64,000 nucleotides of DNA from Thuidium tamariscinum (GCA_947034885.2 OX344752.2:2728001-2792000); one strand, 5' to 3'; positions 13,577 through 25,860 are shown, counted from the stretch's first letter. Notes: generated by a model from the sequence alone, not told the origin. Program-made: numbers and translations.

Positions 13577-14455
13577 TTTATGAAGCAAGTACAAGCATAG
13601 GTGTTCAATTGCAGTGTAACGGGAGCTGCGGTAGCTAGTAAAATATGGTTTTGTGCAGTAGTTCGTTCTTGGGGTAAGGTAGACTCAATTCTATGTGAAG
13701 TTTGTATGCAATGCTCATGATCAGGAACTGCCTGAGGTGCATATTTACTTGCTAAATTCGATAGTAATGAAGGAGCTTAAAGTATTGTATATGCAACAGT
13801 AGATATACGTTGTGAAGCAATGAAAAAAGAGCCCTTTCAAAGGGCTTAGCATCTGCCTATTACCAAAGAATTGCAAGCATGTAGTGTTGATGACCGATGT
13901 CATGCTTGCCACTATGGCATGCCTGAATAGTCTGTGGAAGAAAAGGAATTTGAAGAATTTTTTGAGACCAAAAGATTGTGAGGTCTCGGCATGATGAGGA
14001 TACCATCCCGATTTAGAAGTTGTGGACGTGGAATTAAACTATTTAAAGGTACTGATTTGTGCCAAATTGGGAAAATAAAAAACTGTATTGAAGGTGTAAT
14101 GGCAAGGACGGTTGAGGTTCCAAGCTCCAAATCCGTCCACATGTCACGTCCTGAAGCCTATTTATTTTTAGTGCCGGTCGATGGAAATGGAGCAGTTTTT
14201 TATCCTAGTTGAAGCGAGGATTAACTTCAGGTAATTAGATCATGTAATTGCCCAATTTGAGGACGTGGCGCAGTAATAAAGGCACTGCCACCGTGTCACA
14301 CTGAAATGGAAATGACGTGGACTGATGTCCGAAATGACAAAAATTTGACTGAACCCTGTCAACAAAGCGTCCGAATCAGCCCCTCCTAATTGACACCTCA
14401 GTTGATAGGGTTCTCTCAATTTTTTGTCATTTAAGCCAGAATTACTCTTGTAGTG
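13577..14455 (+). mobile_element. Right terminal region of CACTA element
   Basis: The sequence reads, on the minus strand from 14455, CACTACAAGAG followed by a G/T-rich subterminal stretch, which is the canonical start of plant CACTA termini. The next three bases (TGA, 14456-14458) would be one copy of the 3-bp target duplication. The left end is not in the window, so the duplication cannot be checked. A small open frame at 13991-14212 is unrecognised. With the genes to the left, the element is longer than 14.4 kb. Confidence 0.65.
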
Positions 14456-14630
14456 TGAGTGATAATTATGCATGATGAAAAAAACCCAATTTTATTCTAT
14501 CCTACGTACAAATCTTTGAAAGACTCAGCGAAGCAATTTGTAAGATTATTGTACACAACTGTACAATTTGACATTGATTGTTATTTAGTAGTTCAAAGTC
14601 AAGATCAATACTAACAATACATAACAATTA

Positions 14631-15208
14631 CTCCCTCTATTCTACTAAAAACCTCCAAAAATCGTCCCCTTGAGAAATTAATTGTATTTTTAGTCATTGT
14701 GCTAGCAATACATGCATTCAAGAACAATAAACCCATCCCTTAGATCTATGCAAGATGTTTAGCTTAGGTGCTATCATTTAGACATCCAAAATCCATGTGC
14801 AAAGTATGATTTTTGAGCACAATTTGTAAATGCTACCGGCTCTATGATTTTAAATAATCGAGAGGGTGGTGGCAACACTAGGATTTTAGAAACATGTTCC
14901 CTAACCTAAATATCTACAATAAAAAAAAACTTGTTGACTTTATAATCAAATTTTCATAGCAATGAAGTGGTCACTAAACACATTGTCAACACTAGTGCTT
15001 CAAGGAATAATTTATACAATGAGCTTTAAATGGGCAGGACCAAGCTTGAAAATCTAAAGGTATGCTCCTATATTGTTTCACTTACCCTTACAAAGCCATT
15101 CAACACAAAAAAAACTCTTACCAAATGGTCAAAATCAAGAAACGAAGTTTTGTAGTAGAATAGAGATTCTACTAATTTAGAGCTTTTTAGTGGAACAAAG
15201 GAAGAAAG
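14631..15208. mobile_element. Stowaway/mariner-like MITE
   Basis: The left end CTCCCTCTATTCTACTAAAA and the inverted right end CTTTCTTCCTTTGTTCCACT form imperfect terminal inverted repeats of the type seen in plant Stowaway (Tc1/mariner) elements. Each end is flanked by TA (14629-14630 and 15209-15210), the expected target duplication. The inside is AT-rich with no coding capacity. At 578 bp it is long for a Stowaway. Confidence 0.6.
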
Positions 15209-16189
15209 TACTTATCTTATTAGAATATATGACACAAATCCATCATAGTCACACAATTTCAACCCTTAAAAGGATAGACCTATAATCACTTATTTCAAGC
15301 CTCATTGCCTATCATTTAGTTTGGTGCCATTTTTGAACTAGATATTTATGAATTTTCAATTTATTTTTCAAAAATGAAGTTACATGTCTTCTATACTTCA
15401 CAAAAAATTAATTTTTTTGAGAATTTTTGAAGAAAAATATGAAAATTTCACCAAGTGTGTACATTACAATGATAGTGACAAACATTTTGGTGTAAACTCA
15501 ATTTCTATGCATCCAAAGTTCAAATTGCAATAAAATTTTCAATATTACAAAATTTTCAAAATTGGAGAATAGATGCCTTCATTTCGTAACTTGGGGTCAA
15601 ACTCAAGAAATATCATTTTGGGGGAGGTGATTTAGAATAAGGTGCAACAACTTCCCAAAATATGCTCAACAAAATATATTTTGTGATTTTTTTTTTAATA
15701 ACTTCTCATTCATATGAAGATAAAGACTAGCAAGACTACAAAGTCAATTAGGTGTTCTTCATAACCCTCCATGAAAGGTCAATAAGCAAAACATGGATGA
15801 AAAATTGGTTTCAAACTCTCCACATACCACCTCCTTGTCATTGAAATGCCATGAATTGGCATTGCTAGCATTAAGGGAAGGTGTTGTTAAAGCAACCTTT
15901 TAAGAGTTGATTGCATTTTGGAGGAAGCTAAACTCTATAAAACAATTTTCAATAAATTTTCATAGGAAGAAAAATAGAATTGACATCCAACACAAGTCAT
16001 TTCATATTTTTTGGAAACAAATTTCTGAAGCTGAAATGAAGCAATTTTGAAAAGCGACCTCCTCTTGAAATGAACATTGTTGGTACATTGTTGGTACATT
16101 GAAGAAAGCAAAATCCTCCATGTTAGAGGTCCCTTTTAGAGCTGGATCCCTTTTAGAGCACCCTCCCTTACTGGGTTATGCAAGCTGTA
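15209..16189. other. AT-rich intergenic, nothing recognised
   Basis: No open frame of note and no repeat structure apart from a small doublet of TTGGTACATTG near 16080-16105. Confidence 0.5.
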
Positions 16190-16449
16190 TAAGGTAGGTA
16201 CACCCAAAAGCGCCCTGTTCCTAAAAGTGCCATCTACAGTGCACATACATTTCCGAAATCAGTCATGTTCACAGGCTGTAGATGGCGCTTTCAGAAACAG
16301 ACTTTGACTGTTAATAACTTTTGCATACGGTATCCAAATCTTGCGTTCTTTGGTGCATTGGAACTTGCTTTCACTTGCCAACAAGACCACATAAAAATTT
16401 GAACTAATTAATAGCCAAATAAGTGGCGCTTTTGGGTGTACCCACCTTA
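16190..16449. mobile_element. MITE with 25-bp inverted repeats downstream of Nepro
   Basis: Both ends begin TAAGGT(A/G)GGTACACCC and continue AAAAGCGCC, a 25-bp terminal inverted repeat with one mismatch. GTA flanks both sides (16187-16189 and 16450-16452) and may be a 3-bp target duplication. A second inner inverted repeat pairs GCCATCTACAG (near 16230) with CTGTAGATGGC (near 16275), so the left third can fold. The internal part carries a module found elsewhere in the window (see findings). No coding sequence. Confidence 0.7.
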
Positions 16450-16957
16450 GTAGGAATTTCCACAAGAATAATCTGTTGTAACACTAATTTTGCAGGTTAC
16501 ACTACAGTACTTTCGAGGCCTCACTAATAGCCAGTTGAGTATTACGGGTCATTCCTACGATCAAATCGATTGCAGCGTCCTCACAGAGAGACCAGCATCC
16601 TCATATAGACAGAACGCAGAGTGAGTACCCACCCATCCTGTCCTAGTCCTTTGCAAGGCACAACCTCAGCCAAAACTGATGATAAGCGGAATCTGGTACC
16701 AGTACTAAGCCCAAATATTTAATTAATGCTACTTTCTGCTCATGACAAAGATGCTCCAAAAGCTAGTTTACAAAAAAATTTAACCCCGACAATGCAAAAC
16801 CTGGGTGTAATAGAAGACATGTGCATACCAAGTGCTTGCATGTCTTGCAACTCAACTAATGATTTGGATACATGACAGAGAAAAAGCTACCACTTCTGTA
16901 AGCAAAAACATTTTCCCCAGCTGAGAAGATAGCTTGCTTCTGCTCTGGAAGCTGCTC
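16450..16957. other. 3' flank of the Nepro gene
   Basis: Lies downstream of the minus-strand Nepro stop and presumably contains its 3' untranslated region. No poly(A) signal could be assigned firmly and no other feature is visible. Confidence 0.4.
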
Positions 16958-18241
16958 CTACATAAAATGACCCGCTTTCAAAGTTTTGGATTTCTTAGAC
17001 TCTCCAAGCTCAACAGAAACATACGCCACTCGTTTCTTCTTACTTTTGTCCACTAACTTGTCTTCCTTAATCCCCCAGCTCTCTAACTCAGCCTTCCAGC
17101 TCTCTAATTCCGCTCTCACATCTGATTTCAAATCCTGCGCCAACTTCTGCTTACCCGAAGATATCTTTGCTTCCCTACTTGAGCAGGGTGTGGAAACTGC
17201 CTCTCGAAGATCACCAGTCACTTCAGCGCTACAGCTCCGCGGCGTTATCTCCTCAATACCTGAGAAGACCTCTGCTTCCATGGCAGCACCGAGTGTTGAA
17301 ACTGGAGCAGCAGCCGCTTCTACGTCGTCGTCCTCTTCTCCGAGAAGCTCAAATTGAGAACCTTCCAAGATAAAGCTTTCCTCCCGCTCATAAAGAGCAG
17401 GCTTCAATGCTCCAATGCTCTGAACCGAGGTGGACCGGTCTTCAATGAACCAACCGACATCAGGAAGCTTTTCTGCTTCTGATAGAGAGGACGGCAATGG
17501 GATAAGCTCTTGAGTTGGCGGCGGAGGAGGAGCTTTCTCGAAGAGTACCAGCTTCACACCATCCCACCTGCATTCTAAGAAGAGAGGAACATCTGTCTGA
17601 ACAGCTGGAATTTCCAACTTCTTCACGGAGGCTGATACCAAGTTGAAAGCTGAGATCACCTCATAAAGAGCTTTGATTAGTATCATACGAAAGCGGGCAA
17701 GCAAGGCCAGTACGGTGAGGGCGAACGGCATGAAGAAAGCTTGGCTCAAGAGTCCCTCAATCGCCAAGCCCGCATTTAATATAGGATCTTCCATCATCTG
17801 TAATAACCGAGAAGCTCCTAACAACCGTCGCTGGACAGTTAAAATCATCTGTTCCTTGGATTCCAAGCTTTGCCCCAGGCTGCTTAAGACAGCTTTCGGG
17901 GGGAGAGCCTTCTGCTTCGAGAAAGAGACGCAATGAGGTAGTGCCTCGACAACCTCTTTGAGTGGAAACGATTCAAGTAGAAGTAAATCTCGCCGCACTT
18001 GCAGCAAACGACGGAAGTAAACCGTTCTCCGGTGTTGGTTTTGGTTCTTGTACATGATTCTTTGAAAAATAGCATTATCTTCCCAGATTTGGGTAAAGAG
18101 ACTCCTCAATCGGTTTTGAATAGATTTCGCCTCTTCCTCCACCTTCTTGCTGTCGAAGGTTTCCTCCGCGAATTGTTTTAGGCAAGTGGGTGGACGCGGG
18201 ATAAAGGCAGGTAGCCCACCTTTCCCAGATTTCTTCCCCAT
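16958..18241 (-). CDS. Nepro-like nucleolar protein (DUF4477)
   Basis: Single-exon frame of 427 residues. The start is the ATG at 18241 (MGKKSGKGG); the frame is open two codons further but without an ATG. Residues about 40-75 match the Nepro N-terminal domain: an Ile/Leu-rich helix, then IMYKNQNQHRRTVYFRRLLQ and VRRDLLLLE, the basic signature of the family. A hydrophobic helical stretch follows near residues 170-200, then a proline-rich linker (APPPPPTQ), an acidic Ser/Ala-rich middle (GEEDDDVEAAAA) and a Lys-rich C-terminus (KSKKKR) suitable as a nuclear signal. Animal Nepro is nucleolar and has been tied to RNase MRP and pre-rRNA processing; the same role in plants is inferred. All its roughly 20 Gln codons are CAA or CAG. 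This is a conserved host gene, with no sign of damage. Confidence 0.85.
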   Translation of the reverse strand: MGKKSGKGGLPAFIPRPPTCLKQFAEETFDSKKVEEEAKSIQNRLRSLFTQIWEDNAIFQRIMYKNQNQHRRTVYFRRLLQVRRDLLLLESFPLKEVVEALPHCVSFSKQKALPPKAVLSSLGQSLESKEQMILTVQRRLLGASRLLQMMEDPILNAGLAIEGLLSQAFFMPFALTVLALLARFRMILIKALYEVISAFNLVSASVKKLEIPAVQTDVPLFLECRWDGVKLVLFEKAPPPPPTQELIPLPSSLSEAEKLPDVGWFIEDRSTSVQSIGALKPALYEREESFILEGSQFELLGEEDDDVEAAAAPVSTLGAAMEAEVFSGIEEITPRSCSAEVTGDLREAVSTPCSSREAKISSGKQKLAQDLKSDVRAELESWKAELESWGIKEDKLVDKSKKKRVAYVSVELGESKKSKTLKAGHFM

Positions 18242-19012
18242 ATTCAATCCTCCTCAGCTTCTCTTCTATTTCATTGAATATTGACGAAAGATTTAACAGT
18301 TGAACGCAGAAGCCTTTGCTTCCCAGAACCCTAATTCGCAAAAAGCTGAGCTCCAATCTTCAAAACTCCATGATACTTATAAGACTCCAACCAAAAACTT
18401 AATATCATGCTCACGAAATGAAGGAAAACAAAATCTCCTTAAGTAATAGGGTACAGGCTGCAAACCCTAAAACGTGACAGCAAAATTCCAGAGAATGAGA
18501 TTCTGCAATTCCAAACTATTCGAGATCAGACAAAAAAATAACCAGTCAACTAATTTTGCAAAAGAACATAATGATCATTCGAAGCATTGTAACCGAAGAA
18601 GGGCACTCTTACTTGACTCGTTGCAAATACTTCCTTGAACGCATCTCTCCCGATCCCTGTTCATGACAACGATGAGATAACGTCAGAAGCAAGCTCTGAT
18701 ACGCGCCATATCCAAATGTAGATACTTGGTGGCGGCGCAGCTCCGGAGGGTCCTATTCTGATAGGATTCCCCCAGTAGCGATCAAATGATCCGTGGCGAC
18801 TAAGATAGTTTCTAAGCCCAATCCAGTTCTGTAAGTTTTTCTCTAAGTTAGCTTTCATTTCCCAGATTACCGAGAGTAGCAGGGATCAGGTCGGGGTTGG
18901 GAGACACATGACGTTAGGTCAAAATTAGGGTTTCGGCGCAAGATCGCCCAATCTCAAACCAGAGCAATGCAGAATCCCTCCTATACAAACTCGTTAAGGA
19001 GAGAACCAACTC
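18242..19012. promoter_or_regulatory. Upstream region of Nepro
   Basis: The 5' flank of Nepro. An AAACCCTAA telo-box near 18465-18472 and its reverse at about 18926-18933 (TTAGGGTTT) lie here; telo-boxes are common near starts of plant ribosome-biogenesis genes, which suits a nucleolar protein. No other gene was recognised. A minus-strand frame at 18661-18858 has no known similarity. Confidence 0.4.
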
Positions 19013-19735
19013 AGAGCATCTCCTGCACCACTCCAATTATCCCAGCCTCTTCAATTGCGATCTGTCCAACTTAGAACATCCCTACCAATTGGTTCCCCAT
19101 TGGTTCCCCGTATTACAAGTCTTCATAGGAAAGATAGGGATGGGGAAGACCTTCCCACTAGTCCTCCCTAAAAGTTTACCAAATTCACACAATTACATAG
19201 GCAAACGTGGTCATGCGTGGCCATGAAGCCTAGATTGAGTGAAAAAAGGTGAATAAGTATATACTTTTTTTTGGTAAAAATAGGATATAGTTTACTGAAT
19301 CTAAGTTTTATATATGGGAGCTCCATTTGGAGAACTGACCTTCCCTTTCCCTAAATTTTTAGGGATATAGGATATTGGTAGGTGGGTTTTCTTCCCTACC
19401 CAGATGAAATTCATTGGAATAGGGATAGGCATCTCCATTGAAGGGGACTGATGCTCTTAGAAGGGATGGCCATTTATATCCCCAATAGTACAATTCACTA
19501 AAATATACTTTCAACCAATTACAATTCAATGAACTTGTAAAAGCAATAAATACCCTATCATTTATTATACAGAGTGTGGAGAATATACAGAGTGTAGAGG
19601 GATTGGTGACCCCTTCAAATATGGCTTATTTGGAGGGAAAAAGTGAAGGTTGAGTTGGATATACACTAAAATTGATTGTTTATCATCCAAAAATTAGAGG
19701 AGAAGGGATACTTGGAGGGGTGCAAGGGATGCTCT
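19013..19735. mobile_element. TIR element, possibly with a second one nested inside
   Basis: The left end AGAGCATCTCCTGCACC and the inverted right end AGAGCATCCCTTGCACC form matching termini, with similarity continuing as CTCCAA. Inside, a second pair (TTAGAACATCCC at 19071 and inverted CTAAGAGCATC ending at 19460) suggests a nested relative. GAGCATC-type termini occur in plant PIF/Harbinger MITEs, but I could not find a clean 3-bp duplication, so the superfamily is open. No coding sequence. Confidence 0.5.
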
Positions 19736-20655
19736 AAGTCTTTGATGTTTTCACCAAAATATTGGGGCCCTACATCCTACCCACCACAGAACCCTATCCA
19801 AATTTTTTGCAAGAATTACCTCCTACCCGACTAGAGACCTCCCCTCCCCCAGTTCTCTACCTACTGACTTTTCTAATACCCTTGTCTTTGTCGTTGTGGC
19901 CCTCCCATGTCACCCTACCTTCATGGCATGCACTTCAAAGATCTTAGAAACTTTCTTCAATGCACGCACTTCAATTAGCACAACCATTTTGTTTTGCAAA
20001 TGAAATCACAGTTTGTACTATGTAAGTTAGTTGTTGTAATTGGATTAGTGACAGTGAATTCAATACTTTTTTTGTCACTATTGCAATTTCGAGTCATCTT
20101 GAAATCAATCCTTCTTATCATTGACACCATCTTAATATCTTGCGACAATATGGTTATTGTACTATTTTTGGTTTTCTACTATTATTTTGTTATATTTGAT
20201 TGTTTCACTTGTCAAGATTGAAGATGTTGAGATTAGATTTTGACCCTAAAAAATATTATTGAATTTGATTGGGGATCACTCTTAGAAATGAATGTATCTT
20301 TTCTTTGTGTGAAATCTTTCAGCGCCTTATTTGTAGAATGAGCTTGCTTTGTTCTAACCACCTATTAAAGAAATTCAACTATATTTCTTGAAGCATGACA
20401 TATTCTAGAACATCATGATTTGTATAATAGATCCTCAAAGATTAATGCGTCCATTTCACCTTGGAAGATACCATAAAGAAAATATTGAAGAGGTGGTTTT
20501 CCTTCTTTGAATTTCAACTTCAATTTCAATCAACATGAAAAAATTCATCTCTATGATGAATCTATACATGCATGCCACCTAGCTTGAAGTGTAGGTTCCA
20601 AAATCTATCATGAGAGAAATACAATAGTTACTTTCAAGTTAACTTCTTGATAAGC
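19736..20655. other. AT-rich intergenic
   Basis: A small Leu/Pro frame at 19762-19947 and a Leu/Val-rich one at 19994-20221 are open, but neither resembles a protein family. Nothing else is seen. Confidence 0.5.
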
Positions 20656-20659
20656 TTAA

Positions 20660-21582
20660 CCCCTAAAGGACCAAGGCCTTTTTTCTGTCAAAAACCTCTC
20701 AAAACTGCCATTTCTGTTGCATTCATCCAAGAAAACAAAAAATATTTTTTTTTTAAGAATCTAACCGTAGGATCTTGTACTTAACTTGATTGAAATCAAG
20801 TGGTAAAAATTTCATGAAGTTTGACCGTACAGATTGGAAGATATGAGCATTCAAAGTTGGAAATACAAGTTTTTTTGAACTGTGGTTTGCAATTTCAGAT
20901 GACTTTGACTGGAATTTGTATTAAAAAATTACACTATAGACTTTGAATTTATAATTTTTTGTGTTAAGAAATTGAGTTGAGAGTCTAGGAAAAAATTTCA
21001 CACAAAAAACACTTCATTTTCATTCTTTAAAAAATTGTTAAGTAGATGTAGGTCCAAGATTGAAAGATAAACTAAATGGTTAATAACTCTAAGATGGGAT
21101 TGAAATACAATAATCCCAATGGTGAGATTGTTTTAGAAAGTAAACATAACCTTGTCCAACAATTTTTTTTGAAAAATTGTGAAAATTGCATTCAAAAATG
21201 AATCCTATAAGTTATTTTTTCAAGAAATTGTTTAGATTGCCCGAAAAACAAGATTGTCCATAACTTTCTCATTATAAGTCCAAATAGAGTGAATCAAAGC
21301 TTCACATGTAGGCAAAAATATATTATTTTAGAAAAAAAAAATTTTAAATTAAATTTTGACTTTTTGCAAAAAAAAATTTCTGCCCACCGAATGAAAATTT
21401 GGGCTTTTTGTGGTATAACTTTTTCTCCCGGTCACCAGTTGAAATAAAAATTACATTCCCATAAAGCTAATCAGTTTTCCTATCTTATGAGAAAGTTTCA
21501 AAAAGATTCATTAAAAATTGAGGTCTACGGAACCTACCCGAACTCCAAATTGTCCCCCGAGGGGACAACGGTCCTTTAGGGG
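20660..21582. mobile_element. TTAA-flanked piggyBac-like non-autonomous element
   Basis: The element begins TTAA then CCCCTAAAGGACC and ends with the inverse GGTCCTTTAGGGG then TTAA, giving 13-bp terminal repeats starting with CCC and a TTAA on each side (20656-20659 and 21583-21586). A TTAA target and CCC-type ends are the hallmark of piggyBac elements. The inside is AT-rich and non-coding, with a module TAACTTTCTCATTATAAGTC that is shared by the related copies at 32601, 45600 and 48355. At 923 bp it is a deletion-type or MITE-like member. Confidence 0.6.
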
Positions 21583-22370
21583 TTAATATGAAGAAATGCA
21601 TCCTCATTAATACATTACAAATTGCCATTAGATTTAAAAGCCACAACAAGCCATTGTATCATGGAAGTTCTAACATCTAAGATCAAAACAACAATGTGAA
21701 AGATCTTACAAAAATGTATATGCAAAACCAACCTCCTAAAATCTTAGACAACCGGTATATTTTCAGTAGGATGATATACAACACATAAATGTATGATCTA
21801 TTGTCAAATCTAGCAACGAGTTAAACTATGATAATTTTGCATATAATATCCAAATGATGTATTTTTTAGTGCATTAAATTGGAATACAAATATATAAGGA
21901 TTTGAACATTGTGAAAATAATACTATGCATGGCATTATTATAATAAAGTGTTAGTTTGAGGAGTATATAGTTTAAGAATGTTCTAAATTGGTCTATATTC
22001 AAAATTAGTATTTCCTTGATTATCTAGAATAGGGATTGATACTGAAGTTTTTATTGTAAAGCGGTTGCATATTTTTGGATAGGAATGGATTGAAAATACT
22101 TTTCACTTTGAAGTTTGATAAATTACATTTAATTTTAGAATCATCCATTTCTACAAATCATATAACAATATTGTAGCTAAATCATGTCTTGCCATTCAAA
22201 AATGTTGGGATAAAAAATTAGGTGAAGTTTAGGAGCATCCTAGGTTCCTTCAATTTATTAACAAACATGTTCAATATTTGAAATGGAACACCAAAATCCT
22301 ACATCCTAAAAGCTCCTCTTCCACTAGATGAAGTACTCACCAATAGCTATAAGATAGTAAGTAGTAATGA

Positions 22371-22586
22371 CACTTTAAGAAACTTGTATTTTAGGTGACA
22401 AGTCCTAATTTTAATAGAAGAATTTTAGTAGACATCAAATCTAACAACCCGTATTTTTATGTCAACATTGATGTTATGTTGGACGTTTTTATTGACATAA
22501 AAACACAAGTTGTTACATTTGATGTCTACTAAAATCCTTCTATTAAAATTAAGACTTGTCACCTAGAATGCGGATTTTTTATAGTA
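22371..22586. mobile_element. CACTA-type fold-back MITE, family B, copy 1
   Basis: The ends CACTTTAAGAAACTTG and inverted TACTATAAAAAATCC are flanked by TGA on both sides (22368-22370 and 22587-22589), a 3-bp duplication as expected for CACTA elements. The two halves are inverted copies of each other (GGTGACAAG...CTTGTCACC; ATTTTTATGTCA...TGACATAAAAA), so the whole 216 bp can fold into one hairpin. Confidence 0.65.
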
Positions 22587-23344
22587 TGAAAAAAGTTTAA
22601 CAAGCCAAAGATAGGTCAAAGGAGGAGGGCAATGACGATGAACTCAAAGAACCTTTGAGGTCGTGTGCTGAAGTCACCAGGTAGAGAACCGAGTGGAGGC
22701 GTGTCTCAAGTTGGGTGAGAGGCAATTCTTGTAAAAAAATTGGAACATGGTTCTATGGTACGCAAGATGTGGGGCCCCGACATTTTGGAGAAAATGTCAC
22801 AGACTTACGATGGCCTTGTAGATAGAAGAAAGGAGAGACGCAAAGAGCGTCACAAGACCCGCTTAGGCAATTGAACCAAAGCAATAGATATTATATCCTA
22901 CCATCAGAGGTTGGTCTAGTAGGATAAGTTTTGGATTTTCTGGGGTAAAAATGAAAAAAACACTATTTTGTGCGATGTCTAGGGTATATTCAAGATCTCA
23001 TCTACCTAATTTGGAGTCTCTAATTGCAAATACAAAGTCATAGACTCACTTTTTACATTTATTTTGTTCATTTTGATATTTTGAACAAATAGCACCTCAA
23101 CAAGGAGGATGTAGCCAAAGATTCTAACTATGAACTCCACCCCAGCACTACTCTGCTTAGCTTCACATCCAATTCAAGTGCATGTACCTTACAATGCTAG
23201 TATACCACAAGAAAAAAAAATCAAAAAAATTTGTTGACTATATCCTTACAATTCTCACCAGATGGATTATCATGCTCCATAGCACATTATCAAAATTTAC
23301 CAATGATCTGGACTCTCTTTTGTGAGTCGATCGCTCCAAACAAC

Positions 23345-23484
23345 AACACATGTTTTTATGTGACCAATGATGTTTGCCATATTATCTTGATGTTATAGCA
23401 GACATCATTGGTGACATAAAAATACAAGTTGCTACATTAAATGTCACTTAAAATTTGTCATTTAAAATATGAGTTTCTTATACT
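23345..23484. mobile_element. Family B MITE, left-truncated copy
   Basis: It shares with the copy at 24549 the stretch CATGTTTTTATGT(G/C)ACCAATGATG, its inverse CATCATTGGTGACATAAAAA, and the right end ATGAGTTTCTTATA. The left terminus is missing. Confidence 0.6.
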
Positions 23485-24548
23485 GAGCCAAACTTTATCT
23501 CTTCGTAACTTTTGCAAATTGTATCTAAATGTTACATTTGTTAGTGAATTGGAACCTCCTTTCACTTGCCATCAAAACAATATATATGAAAATTGGATTA
23601 GCTTGAAAACAGTTACTAGGCATTGTACTAATTAGGTATATAGTTGTATACAACTTGGAACCCTACCAATGGTTTGTAAGAATCCAAAAAAAGGTTGTAC
23701 TCTAGTAACCACGCCTCAATGAAGAGTAGCTAGCCATAACTAACGAGTTATAAATGCAATAAAGCCTTGATGGTATCATTTGCCTCTTGAATAAACATTA
23801 TAAAGTCTTTGTATAAACTCACTATCTTCCAGCCAATTTTCACCATGGACTGCTTGTGAAAAAAGATTTGTGCCTCTATTCTAAGGACAAATCTTCCATT
23901 TGCTACAAAACTATTGAGATCTTTATCAAAGGACTTAAAAAAGAAAGCCACTAGCAAAATCCGAGACATGTTATAATACAACAAAATTATAGTGTTTTTT
24001 AATAGTTTTTTTATAAAAATTTGAATGCTTTATATTTTTTCATAAACATTTTAAATTATTATCATAACTATATTATGATTATTTGTTAAAGGTTGATCTG
24101 CTTGAATCAATTTACCTTCTAAAACAATAAGTTTTAGTCCTACATGCACAATATCTACAAATTGTCAACCATCTAAACTATCAATAGTTATTTTACAACC
24201 ATTTGTCCTTCCACTTATTTTTACTTTTATTTAATATACTTTAATACTTGTATAATGAATACAATCACATTCAAATTGATGGTCAAAGGCAATTTTGGAA
24301 CTATAAAGTGATTTTTGTAAATTAAAAAAGCCTCCCAAGTCATTATTAAGCAAAAAATGTTAACATAAATTTATAAGGTCATTCAATCTATCACTTTACA
24401 AAAAAATAAATTAAATGACGAGAAAAATTAGGATGTAGTTTAAAATAACTATAATTAGTAGTTAAAATAATTGTCAATTACATAACAAAATATACAACTT
24501 ATAAAAATAAGAATGGAAATTACAAATTTAAATTACTTCTTGAATGGT

Positions 24549-24744
24549 TACTATAAGAAACTCATATTTCAGGTGACAGATTTTAGGTGACATCCAATGT
24601 ATCAACATGTGTTTTTATGTCACCAATGATGTCTACCCCATCATTTTGATATTATGGCGAACATCATTGGTGATATAAAAATACGAATTGTTACATTAAA
24701 TGTCACTTGAAATTTGTCATCTAAAACATGAGTTTCTTATAGAA
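24549..24744. mobile_element. Family B MITE, copy 3
   Basis: The left end TACTATAAGAAACTCAT and inverted right end CTATAAGAAACTCATGTTTT pair, and the halves are inverted copies around a centre near 24645. The flanks GGT and GGC are close to but not a perfect 3-bp duplication. No coding sequence. Confidence 0.6.
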
Positions 24745-25607
24745 GGCCATTGTGAAGTTGATCAGTGCAATAAGTAGCTTGTTGTTGATCGTAATAGCTA
24801 CATCTAAAGCATTCTTAGCTTGTACTATGTGGGCTAAGGACTCATTCACTTCATCTTTGTATGCAACTTTACTAGCATCTTTGTGTTTTGAAGCTTTCTT
24901 TGTTGAAACTGTAACATCCAAATTAACACATTGTTAGGATGCAACAAAATAATATGTAGAAAAAAAGATATAACCTAGATGCAAAAGGAACTACTATTAA
25001 GAGGCCCAAAACAACAATACATAGCAACAACAAGTTCAACAAAACTGCTATGACAATTAGAATGGACAAAGGGGCTTTGATGCTGCCTAATCCAATTATT
25101 GTTGTTGATGCCAAATATGCAATCAAACTTGAAGTAGTTGCAACAACTGTTAATGAAACTTCTCTAGTCTTCCAAGATATGGCCAACACGCAAGTGATGG
25201 TGATTCATTACAGTCTTATCCTTTTGCAAAAAGAGAAAACCAAAACAATACTTAATTCAAGCTTGAACCTCCATGAACTTTACCTTAATAAAGCTACATT
25301 ATTTTTCAAGCATTGATGAAGTGAATGATTACCTCCAAAGCAATTTTGGATTTGGTTTGGCTTGTTTCATGCTTTTTTTTAAAGTCTCCAATGAGGTGTG
25401 TTGCTTGTCTTTTCCGTTAGTTGAAATGATCTATTAAGCATGCATGCAATTCAGTCACTAATTTTGCCAAATGCGTACTCTTTTTGACCTCCTTTGCAAG
25501 ATCTATATCAAATTATTTAGTTCATACTAGTAGTTCTTGAGATTTTTGCAATAGAATTAAAGTCCTTATTTGTTATATTTAGACAAAGTATAGTCTCAAT
25601 TTTATTG

Positions 25608-25860
25608 TTGACTCAAAGATAAACCGTTTGAGACTATTTGATAATTTGAGACTTTAATATATTAATATATATAAAAACCTATGATTATCCAAAGGATGCA
25701 ATCTCATCTTATCACTGACTCGACGATAAATCACTATATTATTTTGGTAATTTGAGACTTTAATATAATAATATAAATAAAAACCTTTGGTTGCCAAAAG
25801 GTTGTAGTCTCATCTTATCGTCAACTCGATGATAAATTATTATACCTATTTTAGGGTTGA
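25608..25860. repeat. Tandem repeat, about 120-bp unit, two decayed copies
   Basis: Two adjacent blocks share GGTAATTTGAGACTTTAATA-type sequence, then AAAAACCT, CAAAAGG(T/A)TG, and TCTCATCTTATC followed by ACTCGA(C/T)GATAAAT. They are diverged and AT-rich, with no coding. Confidence 0.45.

Noticed and set aside
13861..13889. CACTA right end at 13886 (CACTACATGC on the minus strand)
   Set aside because: The CACTACAAGAG terminus at 14455 fits plant CACTA ends better and matches the family A MITEs.
18075..18356. Minus-strand 93-codon frame over the Nepro start
   Set aside because: Alternative frame of the Nepro gene and leader, with no family similarity.
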